Of a DNA stretch of 64,000 bases, positions 48,176 through 58,759 are shown in pieces. This DNA comes from Dromiciops gliroides (Eukaryota > Chordata > Mammalia > Microbiotheria > Microbiotheriidae): positions 122,635,897 to 122,699,896 of the forward strand of contig NC_057866.1 of assembly GCF_019393635.1 (NCBI RefSeq). Direction: 5' to 3'. The position numbers and the translations under genes are program-made. The notes under the pieces were generated by a model. It did not search any database. It was not told where the DNA came from and saw only the letters and a list, made by a program, of their open reading frames with translations. Position 1 is the first letter of the stretch. Each line of letters opens with the position of its first letter.

Positions 48176-49190
48176 GAATTGAAAGTTTACTTGCCCCAAA
48201 TTAAATATCATTTGAGCCTGAATGATTTCCCCTTGAGAGTGAAGCTAAGTCAGTAAAAAGTCAAGATTTGAACTGAGGGACTCTTGATATGAAAGGTGAG
48301 CATGGCTGTGAATCTGCTCATAGATAATTATAGTGTGCCCTCAGATTATGGGATAACTCATAAGAGCAGTTAACACACCGCTGTGGCATACAGGCTGCCT
48401 AGTAGTTGTAATTTAGCAGAAAATATCATCAACTCTGTGGGGAAGAAGCAAGAGGCAGCTTTGGAAAAAGTGTTCTGACTAGGAAATAGCCCAAGGCCAC
48501 GTAAGCTTCCTTTCTTCCTCTTGGTTTGGGCATTATTTGGAGGTGTCTACTTCTGTAGGTATAGTGGAATAGGAAGTAATTTTCTTTCTTTTTTTTTTTT
48601 TTTAGGAAGTAATTTTCTTCCTTATTTTGCTGTGTTCTGTTTAAGTGCCTTTGCTTTCAATTAAATGTGACTTCTGTTTGGTCTGGAAAAAGGGACACAC
48701 TGGATATAGCTGAGGAGCTCATGAGATGTGGTTTTGAATGGACATAGACCAAAGAGCTCGTTGAGTAGCTAGCTGGTTTCAGTAGGTCCTACTAGAAACC
48801 AGTTAGAACCATTTCTGTCACCACTGCTTTAAATTGTCCTTTTCTTCTTCTTGTACGTATTATCTGCAGTGTTAGTCTGCTGTTCTTTGCCTAGGTTTTG
48901 TTTTTGTTTTAGCATGAAGCTGCTGCTTTGCCAGGCTTGTGGCCAGTTTTCAGGCAAGAGCATTAATTTCCAAAGGCTAAAGAAGATGCTTGGCTCTTTG
49001 TACCACACATATAATTATATACATTTAAAGTGTATGTATATTCATATATGTGTGTATATCTCTACACAATTGTCACAAGTATGCATACACAGTTTGCCTT
49101 TTTGGAAAAAGACATTATCTGTAATACATTCCTCCCCCCAAAAAATCATCAATATTTTCTACCTTTTGTACTCTTTAGACTCATACTTGA
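48176..49190 (+). other. Intergenic sequence
   Basis: No exon or clear repeat, apart from the poly(T)-only insertion at 48571-48619. A 142-codon frame at 48851-49279 runs into a MITE and is judged to be chance. Confidence 0.4.
48571..48619. mobile_element. Poly(T)-only insertion between direct repeats
   Basis: AGGAAGTAATTTTCTT at 48571-48586 is repeated exactly at 48604-48619. The 17 bases between are TC followed by T15. This is a second poly(A)-tail-only insertion, in reverse orientation. Confidence 0.75.
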
Positions 49191-49194
49191 GAGC

Positions 49195-49632
49195 AGTTCT
49201 TAGCCTTTTTTGTGCCATGGACCCCTTTTGGCAATCTGGAGAAGCCTATGGACCTCTTCTTGGAATAAGTGAGAAATAAGTTAAATTTATTCTTTTCTTT
49301 TTTTCTTTTCTTCTTCTTTTTGCAAGGCATTGAGAGGTTTTTTTGTTTATTGCGGGCAATGGGGGTTAAGTGACTTGCCCAGAGTCACACAGCTAGTAAG
49401 TGTCAAGTGTCTGAGGCTGGATTTGAACTCAGGTCCTCCTGAATCCAGGGCCAGTGCTTTATCCACCGCGCCACCTAGCTGCCCCAAGTTAAATTTAAAT
49501 AACTGGAAAAGATGCTAAATTTCAGTTAGAGGTCAGTAAAGATATAATTTTTCCCCCTGTCCAGTTGCGCAGATCCCCTGAAATCTACCGGGATTCCTTG
49601 GGAGTCTACAGCTCCCAGATTAAGAACCTTTA
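49195..49632. mobile_element. hAT-like MITE split by a SINE
   Basis: The left part has CAGTTCTTAGCCTTTTTTGTGCCATGGACCCC and GAAGCCTATGGACC; the right part ends CCCAGATTAAGAACCTTTATT. The interior and ends match the MITE at 30021-30245. SINE Q lies inside it. Confidence 0.7.
49290..49485 (-). mobile_element. Marsupial SINE (Q) nested in the MITE
   Basis: Antisense copy with a C/T-rich expanded tail (49290-49345), ending CACCTAGCTGCCCC. Flanked by AAGTTAAATTTA at 49278-49289 and 49486-49497. Confidence 0.93.
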
Positions 49633-50061
49633 TTCTAGAACTAATCATTGTACCAGATTTACTTTAATACCATGGCTATGTAGGAACAGAGGGAAGTTCA
49701 AAAATAGAGTTGAATTTGATTGAGAACTATTAACATGTCACATCTCTTTAGCGAGGGACACTTTTTCCAACTGTTTCATCTGCTTGGTGCCCCACATGCC
49801 CCATTCCAATTTTAGTCCCATGACTTGGAGGTGCTATTTAACAGTGTTAAATATTTCTGGCACCTGTAGGCTTATTTTCTATGGAGCAGGAGACAAAGTA
49901 TGCCCAGTTCTACACTGTGTTCTACATGCTGTGCTGTGCCAACAACCCAGAGATAGAGTTGTCAGTTGTCATTGACTCACTGTGCAAGTTATAAATGCCA
50001 TGTTCTAAATGGCATCCAAGAAGCAAGAAAGAGATTGACTCCGTGTTCTGATTTAGAGAGC

Positions 50062-50067
50062 TTTATT
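50062..50067 (-). terminator. OCIAD2: Candidate OCIAD2 poly(A) signal AATAAA
   Basis: The minus strand reads CAGTAAATAAAGCTCTC, a canonical signal. It is chosen over the one at 50336-50341 only on context. Confidence 0.45.
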
Positions 50068-50953
50068 TACTGAAAAACAGGTTACAGTCTAGAGATGCTT
50101 GGGTTGTTTTTTTTTTAACATCTGTTCAACATTTTTTCCTCTGTTCTAAAATACCCTATTAAACAGGTCATTAAAGCTGAATAAAGTTTTTCTGCCTTTG
50201 TGGTAAAGGTAGCAAGATGCATTATTACATGAAAAGAGATACTAACACAGATACTAACATGAAAAACTTAACCTTTCATGAGGAATCACAGCCAAGGGAT
50301 CCTGATCATAAGCTAAAATACCTCCCAGAAGCCAGTTTATTTTGTATGTACTAAGAAGCCAGCAGTGGACACTAAAGATGCATGGAGGAAGGAAATGATT
50401 CTTTTAGTATTTTTCCCAGGACCTAAACTACTTTCTTGGAAATAAATGAAATATTTTGCAAATTATTTTTAACTCACTCCATTTAACAGTGCAATGAAAT
50501 AATAGTTTACTAAGATAGGTGGCTGACTGCTCAAGCACAGGGTAGGGCATGAAGTCGTTAAGTAGGATCCCCAAAAAGAACAAGCATTTTCAAAAGTTCA
50601 AGTCAGGAAGGATAGAAGTTACTTATAAAATACTACTCTATTATCTTGCCATAAAATTATCTAAAGAGGCCAGAGTGCAATGTATTCAGACTGTAATTAT
50701 CAGACAGAGCACACCCATTGGTTTAAATAAAAAATTCAGGCTCTCAAGTTTCAGAAGGTACCTCCTGCCCTTTTCCTTTTACTGCCTTATTATCTACCCC
50801 AATACATTCATTTAGGAAATCATAGCCCATGTTCTTCCCCATTTCATCAGAATACATGAGCACTGGAGACAGACAGATGTAACATCAGATGATGTTACTC
50901 AAGGAAAGTTTGGGAAGAGCTTATTTCAGTAAATTCTGGCCCAACATGCTTTT

Positions 50954-51115
50954 GTTTTTGTTTTTTGTTTTTTTGTTTTTTGCAGGGCAATGGGGGTTAA
51001 GTGACTTGCCCAGGGTCACACAGCTAGTAAGTGTCAAGTGTTTGAGGCCAGATTTGAACTCAGGTACTCCTGAATCCAGGGCTGGTGCTTATCCACTGCA
51101 CCACCTAGCCGACCC
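50954..51115 (-). mobile_element. Marsupial SINE (R) in OCIAD2 3' region
   Basis: Full copy on the minus strand, tail TTTTTGTTTTTTG, end CACCTAGCCGACCCC. Flanked by CCCAACATGCTTTT at 50940-50953 and 51116-51129, a perfect 14-bp duplication. Confidence 0.95.
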
Positions 51116-51358
51116 CCCAACATGCTTTTAAATAGCAGAAAAACCATTAACACTCAGATGAAAAGCTTAAGGTACTTCAGGTAAGAATCTCATTATGTTA
51201 AGATGTAATATCATTGTTAAGCGTATAAGACATGAGTGTTGACAAATGCAGAGGAGCATACATTTCATTCCAGTCCGTGTTATGTGAAGGTGCAAAGGAA
51301 CCATGGGATACATACAAATGCAGGTGCCTGGGAAGGCTTTAAAGGCACAGGTACCAGT

Positions 51359-51440
51359 TTAAGAAGCAGAGGCCTGTGAACCACTCTTCTGACTCAATTC
51401 ATGCTTTATTTTGCAGTCTTCGCAGGTGTTAAGGCAGTGC
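51359..51440 (-). CDS. OCIAD2: OCIAD2 last coding exon
   Basis: Acceptor TTTTAG (reverse of CTAAAA at 51441-51446), 82 nt, stop TAA at 51361-51359. It encodes HCLNTCEDCKIKHELSQKSG and then SQASAS. Human OCIAD2 ends in the same TCE-CKIKH and SQPSAS pattern. Confidence 0.95.
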
Positions 51441-52087
51441 CTAAAATCAAGAATCACAAAGAGAGATGGTTCAAGCTTTCTCTCAGGAGTCTCTGCTTTT
51501 GAAACATCATTAAGGGACATGCTCTGGGCTTTCATATTTTTAAGAACTCCTGCTAAAACCAGGAGATATAAGTCATAGATAGATATAGAAACACATACAT
51601 GTACACATGTATACATATATGTGTGTACCCACATGTATGTGTGTCGAGCTTCCCTAACATACAAAGTAACATTGAGGATGACACATGACATTCTTAATAA
51701 TGTTATGCCTTATATCAAAAAGTAATGTTACTTATTCAGTAACTAATTATTCTATGAGAATAATGTCAGTTTAAAAACTGAAGTTAATGCAGATATGTGT
51801 ATGTGTGTACAATGTGTTACTTTCCATATTTGTTTGTAGTCCTTGTGTTTTCTGATCTGTGCCAATGTAGAGCCCCCAACGGCTAGATTTCTGGGCTGTT
51901 TCCTGGTCTCTCCACTTCTTCCTCTGCTGCTAACACCCCCTTCTCCAAGGTTACCTTGTATATGCCCACATGTGCACTTTATATATGCCTATATGTATAC
52001 TTCGCTTAAGTGTCTATTTTGCATATGCTTATACATGAACAAGTCTTATGACAGAATGTAAGCTCCTTAAGAACTCGAGGACTGTTT

Positions 52088-52185
52088 GCAGAGCAGGTTG
52101 TCACGCACCTGTAATCCCTGCTTCGGGGAAGGCTGAGGCTGGTGCATGACATAAGCTCAGGAATGCTGAGCTTGGGTGGGCCACA
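52088..52185 (+). pseudogene. 7SL RNA-derived fragment
   Basis: GTCACGCACCTGTAATCCCTGC, GGGGAAGGCTGAGGCTGG and GCATGACATAAGCTCAGGAATGCTGAGCTTGGG follow the 5' Alu domain of 7SL RNA (signal recognition particle RNA) in order. The rest of 7SL is missing. Marsupials lack Alu and B1, so this should be a 7SL retrocopy rather than an Alu-type SINE. Confidence 0.7.
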
Positions 52186-52239
52186 GCGTATCAGAAGAGA
52201 GCAAGGCTAGAAGAGGTCTCTTCAGAAAATGGAGGCTTG

Positions 52240-52382
52240 GGGTGGATAAAGGACCAGTCCTGGATTCAGGAAGACCTGAGTTCAAATCTGGCCTCAGACA
52301 CTTGACACTTACTAGCTGTGTGACCTTGAGCAAGTCACTTAACCTTCACTGCCCCATAAAAAAACACAAACAAAATGGATGT
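52240..52382 (+). mobile_element. Marsupial SINE (S) with 16-bp duplication
   Basis: 5'-truncated sense copy starting GGTGGATAAAGGACCAGTCC, ending CACTGCCCCATAAAAAAAC. Flanked by AGAAAATGGAGGCTTG at 52224-52239 and 52383-52398. Confidence 0.95.
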
Positions 52383-52502
52383 AGAAAATGGAGGCTTGAC
52401 CAATCTAGATTTGGCCAGACCTTTGGTAGGGGGCAAATGGGTTTTGGAAACTGTTTGGGAGGCTGCAAAAGATCAGCAAGTTCTCATTCAATTTCTATTC
52501 CA

Positions 52503-53285
52503 TATGCCCAAAGGGCGATAAGCTGTGCATACCCTTTGACCCAGCAATACCACTTCTGGGTCTTTTTCCCAAAGAAATCATGGAGAGGGGAAAGGGACCC
52601 ACATGTACAAAAATATTTATAGCTGCTCTTTACGTGGTGGCAAGGAATTGGAAGTTGAGGGGGTGCCCATCAATTGGGGAATGGCTGGACAAGTTGTGGT
52701 ATATGAATACAATGGAATACTATTGTGCTGTAAGAAATGATGAGCAGGAGGAGTTCAGAGAAACCTGGAGGGTCTTAAGTGAGCTGATGATGAGTGAGAT
52801 GAGCAGAACTAGAAGAACATTATACACAGTATCATCAACACTGAGTGTTGATCTACTGTGATGGACTATATTCTTCTCACCAATGCAATGGTACAGAAGA
52901 GTTCCAGGGAACTCATGATAGAAGAGGATCTCCAAATCCAAGAAAAAAAAAGAACTGCGGAGTATAGATGCTGAATGAACCATACTATTTCTTTTATTTT
53001 TGGTGCTGTTGTTTTTTTCTATTTTGAGGTTTTTCATCATTGCTCTGATTTTTTCTCTTATAACAGGACTAATGCAGAAATAGGATTAATGTTATGTGTG
53101 TGTGTATATATATATATATATAACCTATATCAGATTACCTGCTGTCTAGGGGAGGAGGTAGGGAGGGGAAGGAGCGAGAAAAATCTGAAATTGTAAAGCT
53201 TATATAAACAAAAGTTGAGAACTATCTTTACATGTAATGGAAAAAAAATAAAATACTTTATTAACTTAAAAAAAACCCACAAAAG
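52503..53285 (+). mobile_element. 5'-truncated L1 with perfect 14-bp duplication
   Basis: Sense L1 3' end, about 780 bp. Two frames cover the ORF2 C-terminus (52580-52861: GKGPTCTKIF, TMEYYCAVRND), then the 3' UTR with GGGGAGGAGGTAGGGAGGGG and the terminus GGAAAAAAAATAAAATAC. CAATTTCTATTCCA at 52489-52502 and 53286-53299 is a perfect duplication. The insertion site lies about 25 bp beyond the donor of OCIAD2 exon 53331-53448. Confidence 0.95.
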
Positions 53286-53330
53286 CAATTTCTATTCCAG
53301 TATCTTTCCTCAGTGGGATGGACCACTTAC

Positions 53331-53448
53331 CTGTTATGGCCTGGACCAAAACCTGCCCCACGGAGTTCGAATTCTATGGTGTGAAATTTATTCTGGCATG
53401 CTCCTATGTATGATACCTTTCCTAAGCCAAAGCCCAAGATACCAGCAA
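53331..53448 (-). CDS. OCIAD2: OCIAD2 coding exon with GKVSY signature
   Basis: Acceptor CTTTTACAG (reverse, 53449 onward), donor GTAAGT (53330-53325), 118 nt, phase 1 to 2. It encodes LAGILGFGLGKVSYIGACQN and then a KFHTIEFELRGAGFGPGHN stretch. It aligns with human OCIAD2 and with OCIAD1 exon 5. Confidence 0.95.
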
Positions 53449-53459
53449 CTGTAAAAGCA

Positions 53460-54000
53460 GGTTATAAAATGTTAGCCTTTGTTAAAAAATTAACAAGATT
53501 CAGACTCTTAGCTAATGATTGCTTATGTACTACTCTAAAGCAGAAGCAATTATCGTCTCTTAGAAAACCGATTTACAAATCCTCCAAGAAATTGCTCTCG
53601 TTAAAAAAATGTAATATTAACTCCATGTAAAAATGATTTTAACATGCTTTTTTTCAAATTTTGAGTTCCAAATTCTCTACCAACTCCCTCCCAACCACGC
53701 CTCAAAAATGCTCTTATTAATAAAGTTTACCTAGGTCTAGACTAGGAGAAATAGGATTTTCTTGAGAGTTTGACTGGTAGGGGAGGTGATGAGGTAGCAG
53801 GCCCAGCCACAGTCCTGGGCCAGCTGACCTCTTTGGTCATACGTGGTCTGCACATCACATATTAGCTCATGTGTGGCCTCCACATTATGGGTCAGATAAC
53901 CATCTTGGGAGAAGGAGGAAGGCCTTTTTCATAGACTAAAGCTTCTGCTCACACTAGCTATAAGGGAGGCACAATAACATAGGGGAAAGGGAACCCACGT
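53460..54000 (-). other. OCIAD2 intron, no recognised element
   Basis: No repeat I can name, apart from a short T-rich L1-like stretch with TTTGAGTTCCAAATTCTC at 53655-53680. Confidence 0.4.
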
Positions 54001-54004
54001 CCCA

Positions 54005-54115
54005 ATACAAATGAATAAAAGAAAAACCATTTATTAAGCACTTACTATAAGCCAGACACCATGCTAAGCTTTGGCGATACAAATACTAACAAATAAGATG
54101 ACCCCTCTCTCAAGT
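54005..54115 (-). mobile_element. L2 3' end (antisense)
   Basis: AACCATTTATTAAGCACTTACTATAAGCCAGACACCATGC, then GGCGATACAAATAC and CCTCTCTCAAG, is the reversed L2 terminus. Confidence 0.65.
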
Positions 54116-54583
54116 TTATGGAAAGACAGCACACAAAAGGGAGCTGGAGTAGCAAAGTGGGGCAAGGACACTGTGTGGCAGGGAGACCTATTTTTAGGAA
54201 AGGCATAGCAAAAGCTCACCCCTCAGAACCCAGAGTCCCAGGGGTCAAAGTCCAAGTTCTAGGGGGAAGAGGAGGAAAGATAGAACACAGTCCTCGTGGT
54301 TTGGAAATGTCCCCTCTTTCCCCTGCATTATTTCTACTTCTAATTTTAAATTTGGAACTCAAAATGAAATGTATGAATTTTTGTTAGAGATTGATCACTG
54401 TATTCTAGAGTTTAGGATTCATACACAATCTGTAGTAAATGTATGACAATCAGTCCCCATGTTCATGTATGTGACATTCCTAGAGACTATGTTTAGCAGG
54501 ATTGCTATAAGGTGAAATTCTAACCAGGCAGTTTGGTGCAGTGTACAGAGTTCTGGACCTTGAATTCAAATTCAGCCACAGAC

Positions 54584-54845
<262 letters not shown>

Positions 54846-55050
54846 ACACTATGTGACCCTAGGCAAGTCACTTATCCTCTGCCAGCTTCAGCTTCTTTAT
54901 CTGTAAAACAGAGATAATAAAACACCTATCTCCCAAGATTGTGGTGAGGACCAAGTGAGATAACATTTATAAAGTGTTTAGCACAATGCCTAGCACAAAG
55001 TAAGCACTACATAAACGTTAGCTATTATTACTATTGGGACAATAAAAGCA
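54846..55050 (+). mobile_element. MIR/Mon1-type SINE
   Basis: TATGTGACCCTAGGCAAGTCACTTATCC, GTGAGGACCAAGTGAGATAAC and AAAGTAAGCACTACATAAACG follow the sense order. Confidence 0.7.
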
Positions 55051-55089
55051 ACAAGGGGAGAAGTACACATTTTTACTAGACAATGACTG

Positions 55090-56065
55090 GACATTTTAAA
55101 TTTTATCCAGACAATAACTAGAAAAACAGGAAGCCCTTGGAACCTGAGGACTCTCTGTGATGTATTTCTGCTTTATTTGGTAGTTGAGGGTTTCTAACTG
55201 CTTTCAATGGCTTCCTGCACTCTCTTGTCCAACTAAACTGTCCTTCCTCTGTTACTCACATTTAAGTTCCTTGAGGGCAGGGAATATCTTGCTTGTTTTC
55301 ATTTGTATCCCCAGAATTTAGCATAGAACTTGGTGTGTGGCATAGGGTAAGTGCTTAATTAATGCTTCAGCCTCATCCCCCTATCTACAATGCATTCCTT
55401 CCTCACCTCACAGAATCCCTCACTTCATTCAAGATGAGACAAGCAGCACCTTTTTTTCCCAGTTCCACCAATGTCTGGTGCCCTCTTTCCCAACACTATC
55501 CTATTTACCTACAGATACTTATAGATGAACTTGATGTCTCCCCCAATAGAATGTAAAAGTTCCTTTAGATCTGATCAACAAAGTGCAGTAACTCCCTATG
55601 ATTTCCCACATCAAATATAAAACTCTCTGTTTAGCATTTAAAACCCTTCACAACATGCCCCCTTCCTATCCCTCCAGTCTTGCACTTTACTCCTACACAT
55701 GCAGCAATCCAGCTCCTCTGGCCTGCTCTCTGTGCCTCACGGAACAACAGTCTATCCCCATGTTTCGGTGCCTTTCTCTATGTCTGGAAGGCTCTCTCTC
55801 TTCACCGCCATCTCCCAGCCCCTTCAAGACTCAGCTCAAATCCCACCAACCTTAGGAAGTATTTCCCATTTCTTCCTACTAGGTCAGGAAAAACAGAAGT
55901 CAATGCTAAAACGTGAGATGATTAACATTTGCATGTTTTCCCCATTTGAATATGAGCTTCCTGAAGGCAGGGACCCTGTGTTTTTGCCCATCTTTGTATT
56001 TTCAGTGCTTAGCACTGTCCTGGCACATAAGATGAGCTTACTAAATGCTTTTTGATGGGATGATC
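55090..56065 (+). mobile_element. Consecutive L2 LINE fragments
   Basis: Three sense 3' segments follow one another: about 55200-55350 (TTCCTTGAGGGCAGGGAATATC, GGTAAGTGCTTAATTAATGC), 55360-55560 (CCCCCAATAGAATGTAAAAG) and 55561-56065 (AAACCCTTCACAACATGC, CTTCAAGACTCAGCTCAAATC, GAGCTTCCTGAAGGCAGGGACC, CTGGCACATAAGATGAGC). Frames such as 55598-55855 are L2 ORF2 remnants. The last ends about 45 bp from an OCIAD2 donor. Confidence 0.8.
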
Positions 56066-56110
56066 CCCTTCTGAATTTGAATCCTGTTTCTCTTAGCTTT
56101 TAAGACTTAC

Positions 56111-56158
56111 GTGCCAGTTTCGGCAATGATCCAAATCTTGGATTCGATGCTAAATAAC
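56111..56158 (-). CDS. OCIAD2: OCIAD2 48-nt coding exon
   Basis: Acceptor AG at 56160-56159, donor GTAAGT (56110-56105), 48 nt, phase 1 to 1. It encodes YLASNPRFGSLPKLA after a split Gly, the loop between the hydrophobic segments, closely matching human OCIAD2. Confidence 0.94.
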
Positions 56159-56455
56159 CTGAGGAACAATAGAATATAGAGTGATAATTTATTTCAGTCT
56201 TCAAGTAATTTAAATTCACAAAATCAAGAACATTTGAACATTCATTCCTTATAAAGAATCATTCTGAAACCTTATACACTTCTGTCAAAAACAAAAAACA
56301 AACAAACCCAAAAAACAACTTCTATTATGATTCATTGAGATTAATGTATTAATGAAACTACCTCAAAGTCTGTAACTGAAATACCCTGTTTAAATATTAG
56401 ACCCCAGGCAGAGAATTCAGGACCTTCTAAGGCCAACAAACAAAATCAAATCCAG

Positions 56456-56590
56456 GGGGCAGCTAGATTGCGCAGTGGTTAAAGTGCTGACCCTGGATTC
56501 AGGAGTACCCGAGTTCAAATCCGGCCTCAGACATTTGACATTTACTAGCTGTGTGACCCTGAGCAAGTCACTTAACACCCATTGCCTTGC

Positions 56591-56652
<62 letters not shown>
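56456..56652 (+). mobile_element. Marsupial SINE (U) with (AT)n tail
   Basis: Sense copy (GGGGCAGCTAGATTGCGCAG, end CACCCATTGCCTTGCCAAA) whose tail became (AT)n from 56595 to 56652. AAATCAAATCCAG at 56443-56455 and 56653-56665 brackets the SINE plus the AT run. Confidence 0.95.
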
Positions 56653-56656
<4 letters not shown>

Positions 56657-56765
56657 CAAATCCAGACATATAGATCAAAACCACACACATCCCATTCTGG
56701 CACTCAGTTACCCTGACCATTCTGCATTTTCACAACATATTCAGCCAGCCTCCATTTGGAACATA

Positions 56766-57000
56766 GAGAAGTTCTTAACCTAGGATCCATGGACCCCCAA
56801 AGGATCCATGAACAGATTTCAGTGCTTCTATCAACTTGGATGGGAACATTTACATTTTTATTTCAGAATAATTGGTTTCCTCTGGAATGGAATATATTTT
56901 ATGCATTTTAAAACATTTTTCTGAGAAAGGACACAGGGTGAAGTTTTACCTCAACTGACAAAGAGGCCCATGACACAAAAAAGGTTAAGGGCTTCTGGAC
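56766..57000. mobile_element. hAT-like MITE
   Basis: The ends AGAAGTTCTTAACCT and AGGTTAAGGGCTTCT form an inverted repeat with one mismatch. The interior has GATCCATGGACCCCC and CAGAATAATTGG. Related to the copy at 30021 but with a different interior. Confidence 0.65.
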
Positions 57001-57019
57001 AGAGAGCTTGTTTGTGCCA

Positions 57020-57215
57020 TTTGTTGCCTTGAGCCACAGGGCCTCAGAACCACACCGACTTGGCTTCAAATCCTGCCTTTGATGCAGTGTGACCCCGAGC
57101 AAGTCACTCAGCAACTCCTGTCTTCTAGACAGCTTTCTAAGACTACCTGTTGTCAACCTGCATCAATAGAGGGAGTTCCCTGTATTAATGAAATCCCAGG
57201 TGTAATCCCTATCTG
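57020..57215 (+). mobile_element. Marsupial MIR variant
   Basis: GGCTTCAAATCCTGCCTTTGATGC, GTGACCCCGAGCAAGTCACTCAGC, CTAGACAGCTTTCTAAGACTA, and AATAGAGGGAGTTCCC. The same 3' tail type occurs at 43858, 61700 and 2940. Confidence 0.6.
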
Positions 57216-57283
57216 TACCCAGCCTGCATAGTTCAGATTCATTCTTAGTGAGCATTCTGTATCTTAATTTAAACTGTACTTGG

Positions 57284-57458
57284 GGGGCAGCCAGGTGGCT
57301 CAGTGGATAGAGCACCGGCCCTGGAGTCAGGAGTACCTGAGTTCAAATCCAGCCTCAGACACTTAACACTTACTAGCTGTGTGACCCTGGGCAAGTCACT
57401 TAACCCCAATTGTCTCACTAAAAAAACAAAAAACAAACAAAAAAACCTGACTGCTTGT
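57284..57458 (+). mobile_element. Marsupial SINE (V) with 13-bp duplication
   Basis: Sense copy (GGGCAGCCAGGTGGCTCAG, end AATTGTCTCACT), A-rich tail, then CCTGACTGCTTGT before the right repeat. AAACTGTACTTGG at 57271-57283 and 57459-57471. The 13 extra bases after the tail are not SINE consensus. Confidence 0.94.
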
Positions 57459-57479
57459 AAACTGTACTTGGTACAATGC

Positions 57480-57940
57480 CTGGGGATACCTGATAAAGGC
57501 CTTACAGGACTTAAAGTAGCTTAGTCAACTCTATGGGTTTTACTTGGTCTCTTGTAGACATTATAATATGCTGCCATCATTCCCAATGGGTGTCTTTAAA
57601 AATGAAGGAGGACATTTTCTCCTATTGTCGCTGTAGGAGCTAATGGCCCATTTTGAGTAGTGAAATTTAATAAAATGGGTTAAAGCAGAAGTCAGCAACT
57701 CTTTTATCCTTAGCTGCCACCTGTGGAGTTAAATGCCTAAGGTGGAGAAGGAAATAAATATCAAGGAAAAAAGAAAATGGAGGAAAATTTGGAGTGGATG
57801 GTGAATGGTAGAGAGCAAAGGGCACTTAGCCCAGAGGTAGGCAACATTTGGCACAAATAAAACTTTCACAAATGGAGCTGCAATGTTTAGGAATATCTTC
57901 TAATTCAAAGGAGAGTAAATTAGTCAGGGTCACAGACATT
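57480..57940 (-). other. OCIAD2 intron, no recognised element
   Basis: No exon or named repeat. 57830-57920 (GGTAGGCAACATTTGGC, TTAGGAATATC) may be a worn MITE end. Confidence 0.35.
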
Positions 57941-57953
57941 TAGAATTTTTTTT

Positions 57954-58102
57954 CTCTTTTTTTTTTGCAGGGCAATGGGGGTTAAGTGACTTGCCCAGGG
58001 TCACACAGCCAGTAAGTGTCAAGTGTCTGAGGCCGGATTTGAACTCAGGAACTCCTGAATCCAGGGTTGGTGCTTTATCCACTGCGCCACCTAGCTGCCC
58101 CC
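57954..58102 (-). mobile_element. Marsupial SINE (W)
   Basis: Antisense copy ending CACCTAGCTGCCCCC. Flanked by TAGAATTTTTTT at 57941 and 58103. Confidence 0.94.
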
Positions 58103-58109
58103 TAGAATT

Positions 58110-58640
58110 TTTTTTAAAGGTGGCCCAAAGTTTATTAGTTTCAGTTGACTACGAAGTAAACCAAGTTATTGAGGCTGCTGGAAAGTCAGAGGTGACTTGG
58201 TTAGTAAAAACAACAACAACAAAAAGATTGTTTCTTGTCTCATTTTTTGTGTTGCACACTTAAGCAGTCTGCCTGATCTAAGGGACCATTTGGGAAGGGA
58301 AAGGGGAAGAGGAGGCCCTGGGGGGAAATGGACTCTGACCTTTAGTACACACAAAAGTCTACTTAATTAACTAGAAGTGCAGCCTTCGGGGAGGGTGCAC
58401 TAAATATTCCCAGAGTGGAATATTTAGGATGGAGGATTTAGGATTTAGGATAAAGCAGGGAAAGGGATAGAGCCTGAAACTGTGATTTCACTTGCGGCCT
58501 ATAAGCAAGGAGGTTAAGTGACTTGCCCAGGGTCAGGGTCATAGTTTGTTTCAGAGAAAGGACTTGGCCATGAAGTCAGCTTTCTATTTACAAAATACCA
58601 TACTGCCTCTCCAGAATTAAATAACCAAATATTTAAAATC
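58110..58640 (-). other. OCIAD2 intron, trace of a SINE core
   Basis: GGAGGTTAAGTGACTTGCCCAGGGTCA at 58509-58536 is a lone reversed SINE/MIR core. The rest is unassigned. Confidence 0.4.
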
Positions 58641-58644
58641 ATAC

Positions 58645-58698
58645 CTTTGTGGACAAGTCCTTGGGTAATAAGCATTCCTACCAAGGAGAAAGGGAGAG
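58645..58698 (-). CDS. OCIAD2: OCIAD2 54-nt coding exon
   Basis: Acceptor TTTTTTGGCAG (reverse, 58699 onward), donor GTATGA (58644-58639), 54 nt, phase 1 to 1. It encodes LPFSLVGMLITQGLVHK, the first hydrophobic OCIA segment, one or two changes from human. Same size and phase as OCIAD1 exon 3. Confidence 0.95.
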
Positions 58699-58759
58699 CT
58701 GCCAAAAAAAAAAGATACTTCTGATTAATATTTAAATATTTAAAGTATCTAAACATATT

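Larger units (their letters stand above)
50045..51358 (-). other. OCIAD2: OCIAD2 3' UTR (predicted), contains a SINE
   Basis: From the stop (51361-51359) down to a candidate poly(A) signal at 50067-50062. The extent is inferred from the signal. SINE R (50954-51115) lies inside it in the same orientation as the gene. A second candidate signal is at 50341-50336. Confidence 0.45.

Noticed and set aside
55598-56055. Overlapping plus-strand frames of 78-118 codons
   Set aside because: L2 LINE ORF2 C-terminal remnants in three frames.
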